64,000 nt of DNA, taken from the NCBI RefSeq assembly GCF_047275745.1, contig NZ_JBKQWU010000006.1:1-64000 (forward strand), in the 5' to 3' direction. This DNA comes from Amaricoccus sp047275745 (GTDB taxonomy: Bacteria; Pseudomonadota; Alphaproteobacteria; Rhodobacterales; Rhodobacteraceae). Within the stretch, counting starts at the first letter, position 1, and every line of letters begins with the position of its first letter. This document shows, one piece after another, positions 27,457 through 35,713 of this stretch. Both the position numbers and the translations under genes were made by a program. The notes below the pieces were generated by a model. It saw nothing but the letters and a program-made list of their open reading frames with translations, had not been told where the DNA came from and did not search any database.

Positions 27457-28683
27457 ATGCGGCGGGATTGCGACGTACTGATCGTGGGGGGCGGGCTCAA
27501 CGGCGCGACGATGGCGCTCGCGCTCGCCACCGCCGGGATCTCGAGCATCCTGATCGATGCCGCGCCCCGCGCCGTCCAGGCCGATCCGGGCTTCGACGGC
27601 CGCGCCTATGCGCTGTCGCTCGCGTCGCGGCGGATGCTGACGGCGCTCGGGATCTGGGACCGGGTCGCGGGCCGGGCCGAGGAGATCGCCGAGATCAAGA
27701 TCAGCGACGGCCGCGCGGGCCAGGGGGCGGCGCCCTGGTTCCTGCATTTCGAGGGCGGCGAGATCGACGAAGGCCCGATGGGCCATATGCTGGAGGACCG
27801 CTACCTGCGGGCGGCGCTCTTCGCCGCGCTCGACGCCGCGCCCGCCGTGGCGACGCGGGAGAAGGCGCGGGTCACCGCGCAGGAGGTGCTGCCCGGCGGG
27901 GTCACGGTCACGCTCGAGAGCGGCGAGCGGCTGACCGGCGCCCTGCTCGTCGGCGCCGACGGCCGCGACAGCGGGGTGGCGCGGCGTGCCGGCATCGCGC
28001 GGCGCGGGCATGACTACCACCAGACCGCGCTCGTCTGCGCCATCGCCCACGAGAGGCCGCATGGCGGGATCGCGCATCAGTTCTTCATGCCGGAGGGGCC
28101 GCTCGCGATCCTGCCGCTGCCGGGCAACCGCTCCTCGATCGTCTGGACCGCGCATCGCGCATCCGCGCAGGCGATCCAGGCGCTCGGTCCGGAGGAATAT
28201 CTCGCGGCGCTCAGGCCCCGGTTCGGCGATTTCCTCGGGCCGATCAGCCTCGCCGGTGCGCGGTTCTCCTATCCGCTCGGGTTGACCCTGGCCCAGGACG
28301 TGGCGGGGGCAAGGCTCGCGCTGGTCGGCGACGCGGCGCACGGCATCCATCCGCTGGCGGGGCAGGGGCTCAACCTCGGCCTGCGCGACGTGGCGGCGCT
28401 CGCCGAGGTTCTCGCCGCCGCGCATCGCCGGGGCCTCGACATCGGCGCCCCGGACGTGCTCGACGACTACCGCGGCTGGCGGCGGGTCGACACGGCGGCG
28501 CTGGTCATGGCGACCGACGGGCTGAACCGGCTGTTCTCGAACGACAACCCGCTGCTCCGGCTCGGCCGGGATCTCGGCCTCGGCATCGTGAACCGGCTCC
28601 CGGCGCTCCGCCGCGGGCTGATCCGCGAGGCGGCGGGCGTCACGGGCGACCTGCCCCGACTGCTGCGCGGCCAATCTCTCTGA
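27457..28683 (+). CDS. UbiH/UbiF/Coq6-family FAD-dependent hydroxylase
   Basis: A 408-aa flavoprotein monooxygenase of the ubiquinone-biosynthesis class. It has the dinucleotide fold DVLIVGGGLNGATMALALAT, the DG motif LLVGADGRDSGVARRAG and the second FAD motif GDAAHGIHPLAGQGLNLGLRD. Which ring position of ubiquinone it hydroxylates cannot be told from sequence alone. Its start has AAGGGAAGC before the ATG. A hairpin at 28713-28746 lies 30 bp after its stop. Confidence 0.9.
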   Translation: MRRDCDVLIVGGGLNGATMALALATAGISSILIDAAPRAVQADPGFDGRAYALSLASRRMLTALGIWDRVAGRAEEIAEIKISDGRAGQGAAPWFLHFEGGEIDEGPMGHMLEDRYLRAALFAALDAAPAVATREKARVTAQEVLPGGVTVTLESGERLTGALLVGADGRDSGVARRAGIARRGHDYHQTALVCAIAHERPHGGIAHQFFMPEGPLAILPLPGNRSSIVWTAHRASAQAIQALGPEEYLAALRPRFGDFLGPISLAGARFSYPLGLTLAQDVAGARLALVGDAAHGIHPLAGQGLNLGLRDVAALAEVLAAAHRRGLDIGAPDVLDDYRGWRRVDTAALVMATDGLNRLFSNDNPLLRLGRDLGLGIVNRLPALRRGLIREAAGVTGDLPRLLRGQSL

Positions 28684-28712
28684 AGGGGCGGCCCTGACCG
28701 GGCCCCCGGCAC

Positions 28713-28746
28713 ACGGGCCAGCGCCGCGGGGCATGCCCTGGCCCGT
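28713..28746 (+). terminator. Hairpin after the UbiH-type gene
   Basis: ACGGGCCAG (28713-28721) pairs perfectly with CTGGCCCGT (28738-28746) around a 16-nt loop. It lies just past the stop and 72 bp before the ABC exporter start. No U-run is present. Confidence 0.5.
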
Positions 28747-28818
28747 CGAGACCGCGGACCCGCTTGTGGGCGCGAAACCGGCTTGATATTGCGCGGTCGA
28801 GCCAACGGGAGGTGAGCC

Positions 28819-30612
28819 ATGGCGCGTGCGACGGACGGGGACACCGGCGCGGGGAATCCCAGAGCCAAGGCCCGCGGGGTCGGGCCGCTGCGCGGTCTCG
28901 CGCCCTTTCTCGCGCCCTACCGGGTTCTCGTCTGGGGCGCGCTGATCGCGCTCACGGTCACGGCCGGGCTGGCGCTGGCGCTGCCGCTCGCCGTCAGGCG
29001 CGTCATCGACGGGTTCAACGAGTCGATCGCCATCATGGACCAGTATTTCGCCGCCGCGACCGCGATCGCCGCGCTGCTCGCGCTCGGGACGGCGGCGCGA
29101 TTCTACCTCGTCACCCGGCTCGGCGAACGGGTGATCGCCGACATCCGCCGGGCGATCTTCGACAAGGTGATCGGGCTCAGCCCCGGCTTCTACGAGAAGA
29201 TCATGACCGGAGAGGTGCTCTCGCGGCTCACCACCGACACGACGCTCGTCCTCTCCGTCATCGGCTCCTCGGTCTCGATCGCGCTCAGGAACCTGCTCAC
29301 GCTGATCGGCGGGCTCGTGCTACTCTTCTTCACGAGCGCGAAACTGACCGGCCTCGTTCTGATCGGCGTCCCCCTCGTCATCGTGCCGATCCTCGCACTC
29401 GGCCGCAGGCTCCGCGTGCTAAGCCGCGAGAGCCAGGACCGGATCGCGGCGTCGAGCGCCCAGGCCTCCGAGAGCCTGCTCGCGGCGCAGACCGTGCAGG
29501 CCTATACGCATGAGACCGCGAGCCGGGGGCGCTTCGGTTCGCTCACCGAGGCGGCCTTCGACGCGGCGCGGCGGCGGATCCTGACCCGTTCGCTTCTGAC
29601 CGCGATCGTGATCTTCCTCGTCTTCGCCTCGGTCGTCTGCGTGCTCTGGATCGGCGCGCGCGACGTGCGGGCGGGGACGATGAGCCCGGGCGAACTGGTG
29701 CAGTTCGTGATCTACGCGGTAATGGTCGCGGGCGCGGCGGCGGCGCTTTCCGAGATCTGGGGCGAGTTGCAGCGCGCGGCCGGCGCGACGGAGCGGATGG
29801 TCGAACTACTCGGTGCCGAGGATACGATCACCGATCCGGACGAACCTGTCGCGCTTCCGGCGCGGGTCCGGGGCGAGATCGCCTTCGAGGACGTGACCTT
29901 CCGCTATCCCTCGCGGCCCGAAATCCCCGCGCTGAGCGACCTGTCGCTTCACGTGCGGCCCGGCGAGACCGTGGCGCTGGTCGGACCCTCCGGCGCGGGC
30001 AAGACCACGATCTTCCAGCTTCTCATGCGCTTCTTCGACCCGGACACCGGCCGGATAACACTCGATGGGGTGCCGATCGATGCGACCCGGCGCTCGGACC
30101 TGCGCGCGCAGATGGCGCTGGTGCCGCAGGAGCCGGTGATCTTCGCCACGACCGCGCGCGAGAACATCCGCTTCGGCCGCCCGGAGGCGAGCGACGCCGA
30201 GGTCGAGGAGGCGGCCAAGGCCGCCGCGGCGCATGAATTCCTCTCGCGGCTGCCGGGAGGCTATGACACCTATGTCGGCGAGCGCGGCGTCATGCTCTCG
30301 GGCGGGCAGAAGCAGCGCATCGCGATCGCACGTGCCATCCTGCGCGACGCGCCGGTGCTGCTGCTCGACGAGGCGACCAGCGCGCTCGACGCCGAGAGCG
30401 AGCGTCTGGTGCAGGCGGCGGTCGACCGGCTCGCCGAGGGACGCACCACGCTCATCATCGCCCACAGGCTCGCCACCGTGAAACGGGCTGACCGGATCGT
30501 CGTCTTCCAGGAGGGACGAATTGTCGCGGAGGGCACCCATGGGGCGCTCGTCGCCGAGGACGGGCTCTATGCCCGTCTGGCCCGGCTGCAGTTCACCGAC
30601 GGCGCCGCCTGA
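28819..30612 (+). CDS. ABC exporter, fused membrane and ATPase domains (MsbA/lipid-A-exporter-like)
   Basis: A 597-aa half-transporter that works as a homodimer. Residues ~30-330 form six membrane helices with SPGFYEKIMTGEVLSRLTTD. The ATPase (~360-590) has Walker A GPSGAGKTT, Q-loop MALVPQEPVIFATTARENIR, signature LSGGQKQRIAIARAIL and Walker B VLLLDEATSALD. AGGTGAG precedes the ATG. Family members export lipids, drugs or peptides; no neighbour narrows the substrate. Confidence 0.93.
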   Translation: MARATDGDTGAGNPRAKARGVGPLRGLAPFLAPYRVLVWGALIALTVTAGLALALPLAVRRVIDGFNESIAIMDQYFAAATAIAALLALGTAARFYLVTRLGERVIADIRRAIFDKVIGLSPGFYEKIMTGEVLSRLTTDTTLVLSVIGSSVSIALRNLLTLIGGLVLLFFTSAKLTGLVLIGVPLVIVPILALGRRLRVLSRESQDRIAASSAQASESLLAAQTVQAYTHETASRGRFGSLTEAAFDAARRRILTRSLLTAIVIFLVFASVVCVLWIGARDVRAGTMSPGELVQFVIYAVMVAGAAAALSEIWGELQRAAGATERMVELLGAEDTITDPDEPVALPARVRGEIAFEDVTFRYPSRPEIPALSDLSLHVRPGETVALVGPSGAGKTTIFQLLMRFFDPDTGRITLDGVPIDATRRSDLRAQMALVPQEPVIFATTARENIRFGRPEASDAEVEEAAKAAAAHEFLSRLPGGYDTYVGERGVMLSGGQKQRIAIARAILRDAPVLLLDEATSALDAESERLVQAAVDRLAEGRTTLIIAHRLATVKRADRIVVFQEGRIVAEGTHGALVAEDGLYARLARLQFTDGAA

Positions 30613-30767
30613 AGGCCGAAACCCGCCAACCGGGACCAACCCGGATACCGCCTGAAACCCGAAGCCGGTTCCCGCGTTCACCTAGCCGCGGGGGCACGCC
30701 ATGCTTGTTCGGCGCCGCCGACCGTGGCTTTATCACCCGCGCGATTGCACGCGACGAGGAGGGATCT

Positions 30768-31223
30768 ATGGGATTCTGGGATTTCGTTAAGGGCGCCGGC
30801 AAGGCGATTGGTATCGAAGCGGCGAATGCCAAGGAGACGGACGAGGCGGCACCGACGCCCGAGGCGCTCAAGAAGGAGATCGAGGATCTCGGCCTGAAGG
30901 CGGACGATCTCGACGTCCAGGTCGACGGCGACACGGTCAAGGTCTCCGGCAAGGCGCTGAGCCAGGAAGACAAGGAGAAGATCATCCTCGCGACCGGCAA
31001 CGTGAAGGGCGTCGCCAAGGTCGAGGATGACATCTCCACCCCCGACGGCGGCGGCGAGGCCGTATTGCACACGGTCGTCAAGGGCGACACGCTCTGGGAG
31101 ATCGCGCAGAAGACGCTCGGCGACGGCTCGCGCTATCAGGAGATCTTCGAGGCCAACAAGCCGATGCTCAAGGACCCGGACAAGATCTATCCGGGGCAGG
31201 TGCTGCGTATCCCGGCGAAGTGA
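30768..31223 (+). CDS. BON-LysM peptidoglycan-associated protein (Kbp/YgaU-like)
   Basis: A 151-aa protein with a BON domain (~25-88: PEALKKEIEDLGLKADDLDV ... KGVAKVEDDIS) and a C-terminal LysM domain (~98-150: HTVVKGDTLWEIAQKTLGDG ... IYPGQVLRIP). This is the architecture of Kbp/YgaU, a potassium-responsive protein in E. coli. The start MGFWDFVKGAGKAIG at 30768 follows GAGGAGGG; upstream in-frame codons are not conserved. No cleavable signal is seen. Confidence 0.93.
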   Translation: MGFWDFVKGAGKAIGIEAANAKETDEAAPTPEALKKEIEDLGLKADDLDVQVDGDTVKVSGKALSQEDKEKIILATGNVKGVAKVEDDISTPDGGGEAVLHTVVKGDTLWEIAQKTLGDGSRYQEIFEANKPMLKDPDKIYPGQVLRIPAK

Positions 31224-31231
31224 TCTTTGAG

Positions 31232-31297
31232 GGATGACCCCCGCGGCGGGATGACCCCCCGCGGCGAAATGACTTTCGCCAGATGACCTTCGCGGCG
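31232..31297. repeat. Four-unit degenerate tandem repeat (14-18 bp)
   Basis: Units at 31232-31248, 31249-31266, 31267-31280 and 31281-31297 share a purine-rich GATGAC core followed by a C/T run and CGCGGCG. The first two differ by one C. The array starts 9 bp after the LysM-gene stop and runs into the hairpin at 31293. Confidence 0.75.
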
Positions 31298-31324
31298 GTC
31301 GCGCGATTCGGTGCGCGACCGCCG
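31293..31324 (+). terminator. Strong 12-bp hairpin after the LysM gene
   Basis: CGGCGGTCGCGC (31293-31304) pairs perfectly with GCGCGACCGCCG (31313-31324) around an 8-nt loop. It lies 70 bp after the LysM-protein stop. No U-run follows, so termination efficiency is uncertain. Confidence 0.55.
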
Positions 31325-31508
31325 CCGGACCGAACGGTCTTGGTATCCTCGGCCGCCGCGCCTTCCGGGACGTGACGTCGGAATCGTCGTGACGTGGCGT
31401 CATTGGCCGGCTCGCGGTCTTGCCCGGCGCCGCGCCGCGCCGCAGGATCAAGCGCGGCAAGCAATGCGCCAGACGAGATGGCGCGAAACCCGGCCGGGGA
31501 GGACAGCA

Positions 31509-33416
31509 ATGGTCACAGTCGCGACGATCGCGGACAAGCGCGCCGTCGAAGCAGAGATGCCCGTGGAACGGCGCTGGGAGGCGCGCACGCCCTATGAGCA
31601 GCTCGCGCGAACCGCGGCGGCGTATCCCGATCGGCCCGCGATCTCGTTCCAGCTTCGGTCGGCTCCGGGCGACAAGGCGGTGCGTCTCGACTGGGAGGCG
31701 TTCCGCGCCGAGGTGACGCGGGCCGCGAACGCGCTGCGCCGGCTCGGGATCGGTCCCGAGGACACGGTTGCCTATGTGCTACCGAACGGGGTCGAGGCGC
31801 CGGTGGCCTTCATCGCCGGCGCGACGGCGGGGATCGTCGCGCCGATCAACCCGCTGCTGACGCCCGAGCACATGGGCGCGCTCCTGCGGGAGCTGCGCGC
31901 CAAGGTCGTGGTGACGCTCGCGCCCTTCCCGAAGGCCGAGGTCGCCCAGACCGTCGCGGCGGCGATCGCCTCCGCCCCCTCGGTGGAGACGGTGCTGACC
32001 ATCGATCTCCGGCCCTATTTGCCGATGTTGCTCGGCTTCGCCGCGGCGCTGGCCCGGCCCAAGGTCGCCTGGCCGAAACGGGTGAGGGTGCTCGACTGGC
32101 GCCAGACGCTCGCCGCCGCGCGCCCGGACGCGCTCGATTTCGAGGACACCGACCACGACCGCCCCCGCGCCTGCTTCCACACCGGGGGAACCACCGGCCT
32201 GCCGAAGCTGACCCGGCACCGGGCGCGCGGCATGCTCTACAACGGCTGGTGCGGCGCCTTCTATCTCTTCGGGCCCGAGGATGTGCTGCTCTGCCCGCTG
32301 CCGATGTTCCATGTCTTCGCCGCCTATCCGATCCTCATGTCCTGCCTCGCCTCGGGCGCCGAGATCGTGATGGTGACGCCACAGGGATACCGGGGCGATG
32401 GCGTTTTCGAGAATTTCTGGAAACTCGCCGAACACTGGCGGGCGACCTTCATGGTGACGGTGCCGACCGCGGTGGCGCGGCTCACGCAGGTGCCGGTCAA
32501 TGCCGATCTCTCGCGGCTGCGCGTCGCCTTCTGCGGCTCGGCCGCGATGCCGCGCGAATTGTTCCACCGTTTCGAGTCGCTGACCGGGACGCGGCTCCTC
32601 GAAGGCTACGGCATGACCGAGGCGACCTGCCTCGTCTCGGTCAACCCCTATGACGGCGAGCGGCGTGTCGGCAGCGTCGGCCTGCCCTTCGCCTATACCG
32701 ATGTCAGCATCCGCCACCCGGAGCATTCCGATCAGGATCTCGGAATCGGCGACGTGGGCGAGATCTGCGTGCGCAACCCCGGCGTCAATCCGGAGGTCTA
32801 TGTCGATCCGGCGAAGAATGCGCGGATGCTGACGCCGGACGGGTATCTGCGTACCGGCGACCTGGGGCGGATCGACGCCGAGGGCTATGTCTGGATCACC
32901 GGACGGGCCAAGGATCTGATCATCCGGGGCGGTCATAACATCGACCCCGCGGTCATCGAGGAGGCGCTCGCGCGGCACCCGAAGGTCGCCTTCGTCGGCG
33001 CCATCGGCCAGCCCGACGCGCATGCCGGCGAAGTGCCGGCGGCCTATGTCGAACTGATCCAGGGCGCCTCGGTGGAGGTGCGCGAACTGCTCAGCTTCGC
33101 CTGCGACGGGATCTCCGAACAGGCGGCGGCGCCGAAATATCTGGAGATCCTCGAGGAACTGCCGAAGACGCCGGTCGGCAAGATCTTCAAGCCGGATCTG
33201 CGCCGGCGGGCGATCCAGCGCGTCTTCGACGCGGCGCTCGAGAACGCGGGCTCGGGCGCGCGGGTGGCCGAGGTGGTCGAGGATCGAAAGCTCGGCCTCG
33301 TCGCGGAACTCGTTCCCGGGCGGGCCGGGCCGGACGAGGACCCCGACCGCGTTGCCCGGGCGCTCGGCGGCTTCGTCGCGCCCTGGCGCTGGCGCGAACC
33401 CGCCGCGGCGGATTGA
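31509..33416 (+). CDS. AMP-binding acyl-CoA synthetase
   Basis: A 635-aa acid-CoA ligase. ATP-binding CFHTGGTTGLPKLTRH lies near residue 223, followed by GYGMTEATCLVSVNPYD, RTGDLGRIDAEGYVWITGRA and KDLIIRGGHNIDPAVIEEAL, and the C-terminal catalytic lysine segment TPVGKIFKPDLRRRAI. ATG 31509 follows GGGGAGGAC; the frame extends 66 codons upstream through repeat/hairpin DNA. The domain following the lysine motif is longer than usual by about 50 residues. Substrate chain length is not predictable. Confidence 0.9.
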   Translation: MVTVATIADKRAVEAEMPVERRWEARTPYEQLARTAAAYPDRPAISFQLRSAPGDKAVRLDWEAFRAEVTRAANALRRLGIGPEDTVAYVLPNGVEAPVAFIAGATAGIVAPINPLLTPEHMGALLRELRAKVVVTLAPFPKAEVAQTVAAAIASAPSVETVLTIDLRPYLPMLLGFAAALARPKVAWPKRVRVLDWRQTLAAARPDALDFEDTDHDRPRACFHTGGTTGLPKLTRHRARGMLYNGWCGAFYLFGPEDVLLCPLPMFHVFAAYPILMSCLASGAEIVMVTPQGYRGDGVFENFWKLAEHWRATFMVTVPTAVARLTQVPVNADLSRLRVAFCGSAAMPRELFHRFESLTGTRLLEGYGMTEATCLVSVNPYDGERRVGSVGLPFAYTDVSIRHPEHSDQDLGIGDVGEICVRNPGVNPEVYVDPAKNARMLTPDGYLRTGDLGRIDAEGYVWITGRAKDLIIRGGHNIDPAVIEEALARHPKVAFVGAIGQPDAHAGEVPAAYVELIQGASVEVRELLSFACDGISEQAAAPKYLEILEELPKTPVGKIFKPDLRRRAIQRVFDAALENAGSGARVAEVVEDRKLGLVAELVPGRAGPDEDPDRVARALGGFVAPWRWREPAAAD

Positions 33417-33533
33417 TCGCCCGGGCTTCGCGCGAGAGCCTCCCCGACGGCTTCCCCGCGGCGCCTTCCTGTCCTAGCCTCGGCCGCGAGGCGCCCGGAC
33501 TGGCCCGGTCGTCGGGGATGAGGACGTGCCGGG

Positions 33534-34499
33534 ATGATCAACGGGTATGCTCTGGACGGGGGGCGTCTGCGCCGGCTGGCGGAACCAATGGCGGAGGATG
33601 CGCGACCCGTCTGGCTCGATCTGCTGAACCCGCTGCCGCATCACAGCCGCGAGATCGAGGCCCGCTACGGCATACGCATGCCGACCCGAGAGCGCATGGA
33701 GGAGATCGAGGAATCGAGCCGGCTCTACGCCGACGGCGAGGGGATCTACATGACGCTCCCGCTGCCGGTCAGGACGGAGCTCGACCTGCCGCTGCTGGTG
33801 CCGGTCACCTTCATCCTGACGCCCGAGATCCTCGTCACCGTCCATGACTACGCGCCGCGCGCGTTCCAGACCTTTCCCCAGCGCGCCGAACGCGTCGAGA
33901 CCGGCTGCCGCGACGCCGACACGCTGCTGCTCGCGCTGCTCGACGCCGTGGTGGATCGGCTCGCCGACATTCTCGAATCGGTCGGCCGCGAGGTGGAGCG
34001 GCTGTCGCGCGAGGTGCTCCACGTCATTCCGGGGGAACAGGCGAAGGACTACCGGCTCGTCCTGCGCGCGATCGGCCATCATGGCGAGGTGGTCGGCCAT
34101 GTGCTGCAGAGCCTCGTCTCGGTGGAACGGCTGCTCGTCTTCCTCGGCGTGGAGGCGCGCGGGCGGCTCGCCAGCAAGGAAAGCCGCGCCAAGCAGAAGT
34201 CGCTCAGCCGCGATTCGCGTCACCTCACCGAACATGCGAACTTCCTGAGCCAGAAGATCCAGTTCCTGCTCGATGCGACGCTCGGCATGATCGGGATCGA
34301 GCAGAACGCCACGATCAAGATCTTCTCGGTCGCCGCGGTCGTGTTCCTGCCGCCGACGCTGATCGCCTCGATCTACGGCATGAACTTCGACGTCATGCCG
34401 GAACTGCACTGGATGTTCGGATATCCCTTCGCGATCGGACTCATGATCCTGTCGGCCTGGCTGTCCTACTGGATCTTCAAGAGCCGCGGCTGGCTCTGA
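33534..34499 (+). CDS. corA: CorA-family magnesium/divalent cation transporter
   Basis: A 321-aa transporter. The long N-terminal cytoplasmic domain ends in a helix rich in charged residues. The C-terminal two membrane helices carry the diagnostic YGMNF motif, SIYGMNFDVMPELHWMFGYP, ending in the basic KSRGWL. CorA forms pentameric Mg2+ channels. The gene converges on a small minus-strand gene, with a 27-bp repeat array in between. Confidence 0.94.
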   Translation: MINGYALDGGRLRRLAEPMAEDARPVWLDLLNPLPHHSREIEARYGIRMPTRERMEEIEESSRLYADGEGIYMTLPLPVRTELDLPLLVPVTFILTPEILVTVHDYAPRAFQTFPQRAERVETGCRDADTLLLALLDAVVDRLADILESVGREVERLSREVLHVIPGEQAKDYRLVLRAIGHHGEVVGHVLQSLVSVERLLVFLGVEARGRLASKESRAKQKSLSRDSRHLTEHANFLSQKIQFLLDATLGMIGIEQNATIKIFSVAAVVFLPPTLIASIYGMNFDVMPELHWMFGYPFAIGLMILSAWLSYWIFKSRGWL

Positions 34500-34516
34500 T
34501 CCCGGCGCGGGTCGAG

Positions 34517-34615
34517 TTCAGACGCCGTCCCGGCTTGCGTATATTCAGGCGCCGTCCCGGCTTGCGTATATTCAGGCGCCGTCCCGGCTTGGATGGCCTA
34601 GACGCCGTCCCGGCT
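34517..34615. repeat. 27-bp tandem repeat array after corA
   Basis: Units at 34517-34543 and 34544-34570 differ at a single base; the third (34571-34590) diverges after CCGGCTT; a fourth core, GACGCCGTCCCGGCT, occurs at 34601-34615. The fourth core contains the last codons and TAG stop of the minus-strand 59-aa gene (34598-34777), so the array looks like repeated copies of that gene's 3' end. Each unit contains a small GCCG/CGGC stem. Confidence 0.88.
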
Positions 34616-34777
34616 GGCCGGAGCCTCGTCCGGCGCCGCGCGGCGGCGTTCGGCCGCGAAGACGAGCAGCGCGTCGTCCAGCCGCTCGGCGAGCGCCGGC
34701 AGTCCGTTCGACGCCGCGTAGATCCTGAGCGCCGACAGGATGTCGAACATCTGGTCGTCACTCTCGGGAAGATACAT
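34598..34777 (-). CDS. Small hypothetical protein, 59 aa
   Basis: The minus strand from ATG 34777 reads MYLPESDDQMFDILSALRIY, AASNGLPALAERLDDALLVF, then AAERRRAAPDEAPASRDGV and stop. The composition (amphipathic helices, acidic N-terminus) and third-position GC look like real coding DNA. GAGGAA lies ~10 nt upstream of the ATG. No family was recognised. Its 3' end lies inside the 27-bp repeat array. A longer overlapping frame on the same strand reads through the repeats and is basic and repetitive, so it was not chosen. Confidence 0.6.
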   Translation of the reverse strand: MYLPESDDQMFDILSALRIYAASNGLPALAERLDDALLVFAAERRRAAPDEAPASRDGV

Positions 34778-34996
34778 CGGCTCGGTTCCTCGAAACGCCG
34801 CGCGCGGCCTCTCCGGCCATAGATCGAACCGGCCGGCGGCGCCAGCGGCATTTCGCCGCCAAGGGCCCGTTAGGCGAATATTTACCTGAAAAGTAAACGA
34901 CTTGCCGCGGAATGCGCCAGGTTTTGCCTTTCAACGGGTTTCATGCTGTGATGGAGGACCCCGGCGGGCACGCCGGAGAAAAAGAAGGAGGGCGCC

Positions 34997-35317
34997 ATGG
35001 ACGCTCTGACACCGGTGGTCGTGCAGGCCATCGCAGGGCTGATGGGCGGGGGGATCGCCGGCAATCTCGTCGATCTCGCGGCGATCCGGACACCGCCGAA
35101 AGTCATCGCCAGTCTTCTCGGCGGCATCGCGGGTGGTGCGTTCGCGGGGCTGGTACTGGGCGTGGGAACGGTCGCCGTCGTGACCCCGGAGGCGGCGGTG
35201 ACGGCGGAGGCGGCGAGCCAGGTCAATTTCGCGGCGCTCGCCACCTGGGTCGCCGGCGGGCTGATCGGAGGCGGATTGCTCACGACGATCGGCGGGGCGC
35301 TGGGCTTCGGGCGCTGA
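34997..35317 (+). CDS. Small glycine-rich membrane protein
   Basis: A 106-aa protein with two or three hydrophobic glycine-rich segments (VQAIAGLMGGGIAGNLVDLA, SLLGGIAGGAFAGLVLGVGT, WVAGGLIGGGLLTTIGGALG) resembling glycine-zipper membrane helices. GAAGGAGGG lies just before the ATG at 34997. No family is recognised. Its last five codons (LGFGR) form the first unit of a 15-bp tandem repeat that continues beyond the stop. Confidence 0.75.
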   Translation: MDALTPVVVQAIAGLMGGGIAGNLVDLAAIRTPPKVIASLLGGIAGGAFAGLVLGVGTVAVVTPEAAVTAEAASQVNFAALATWVAGGLIGGGLLTTIGGALGFGR

Positions 35318-35374
35318 GGTTCGGACGCCCGGATTTCGGGCGCCTGGGTTTCGGACCCCTGGATTTCGGGCGCC
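35300..35374. repeat. Five 15-bp tandem units starting inside a gene's 3' end
   Basis: Units at 35300-35314, 35315-35329, 35330-35344, 35345-35359 and 35360-35374 share the pattern T/C-GG-N-TTCGG-N-C-N-CC, each exactly 15 bp. The first is the last five codons of the membrane-protein gene and the second begins with its TGA stop. The array ends 18 bp before the slyX stop on the other strand. Confidence 0.85.
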
Positions 35375-35392
35375 GATGCCGGAGGCTGGGCC

Positions 35393-35605
35393 TCACCAAT
35401 GCGGCGGCGGCTGGTTCGGGTCGGGCGCATCCTCCGGCAGCGCCGCCTCGGCCGCGGCCAGCCGGGTGGCGAGGACACGCGACTGCGCGCCGAGACGGTC
35501 GATCGCATCGGCCTGATCGCGCAACAGGTCGGAAAGCTCCTCGACCTGCCGTTCGAGATGCGCGACGGCGATCTCGAGCGTGGTCAGCCGTTCGGTGTCC
35601 GTCAT
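35393..35605 (-). CDS. slyX: SlyX family protein
   Basis: A 70-aa protein, MTDTERLTTLEIAVAHLERQ, with VEELSDLLRDQADAIDRLGA, forming a coiled coil, and the typical proline-rich C-terminus DPNQPPPHW. Length and ending match SlyX. Function is unknown in the family despite co-occurrence with slyD in enterics. The ATG lies within a 14-bp repeat array. Confidence 0.9.
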   Translation of the reverse strand: MTDTERLTTLEIAVAHLERQVEELSDLLRDQADAIDRLGAQSRVLATRLAAAEAALPEDAPDPNQPPPHW

Positions 35606-35713
35606 CGGCCCCTCATCGACCCGCCTTCACGCGCCGACCCTGATCCGCCCGCCTTCATCCACGCGCCTTCATGGACCTGGCCGATATCAACCTGTCTGAC
35701 ATCAACCCGTCCT
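35602..35713. repeat. 14-15 bp tandem array bridging the CorC-type gene end and slyX start
   Basis: Successive units start at 35602, 35613, 35627, 35641, 35655, 35669, 35683 and 35698. The four units from 35613 to 35668 have an exact 14-bp period (T-C/G-A-T/C...CGCCT type). The last unit holds the final codons and stop (35702-35704) of the minus-strand CorC/HlyC-type gene, and the first holds the slyX start codon. The whole 96-bp gap is made of these units. Confidence 0.82.

Noticed and set aside
34517..34615. CRISPR array
   Set aside because: The units abut with no unique spacers, and no cas genes are present.
34477..34851. 124-codon minus-strand frame with KPGRRLNIR repeats
   Set aside because: It is a reading of the 27-bp DNA array in another frame of the 59-aa gene. 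Composition is Arg-rich and unlike the neighbouring coding DNA.
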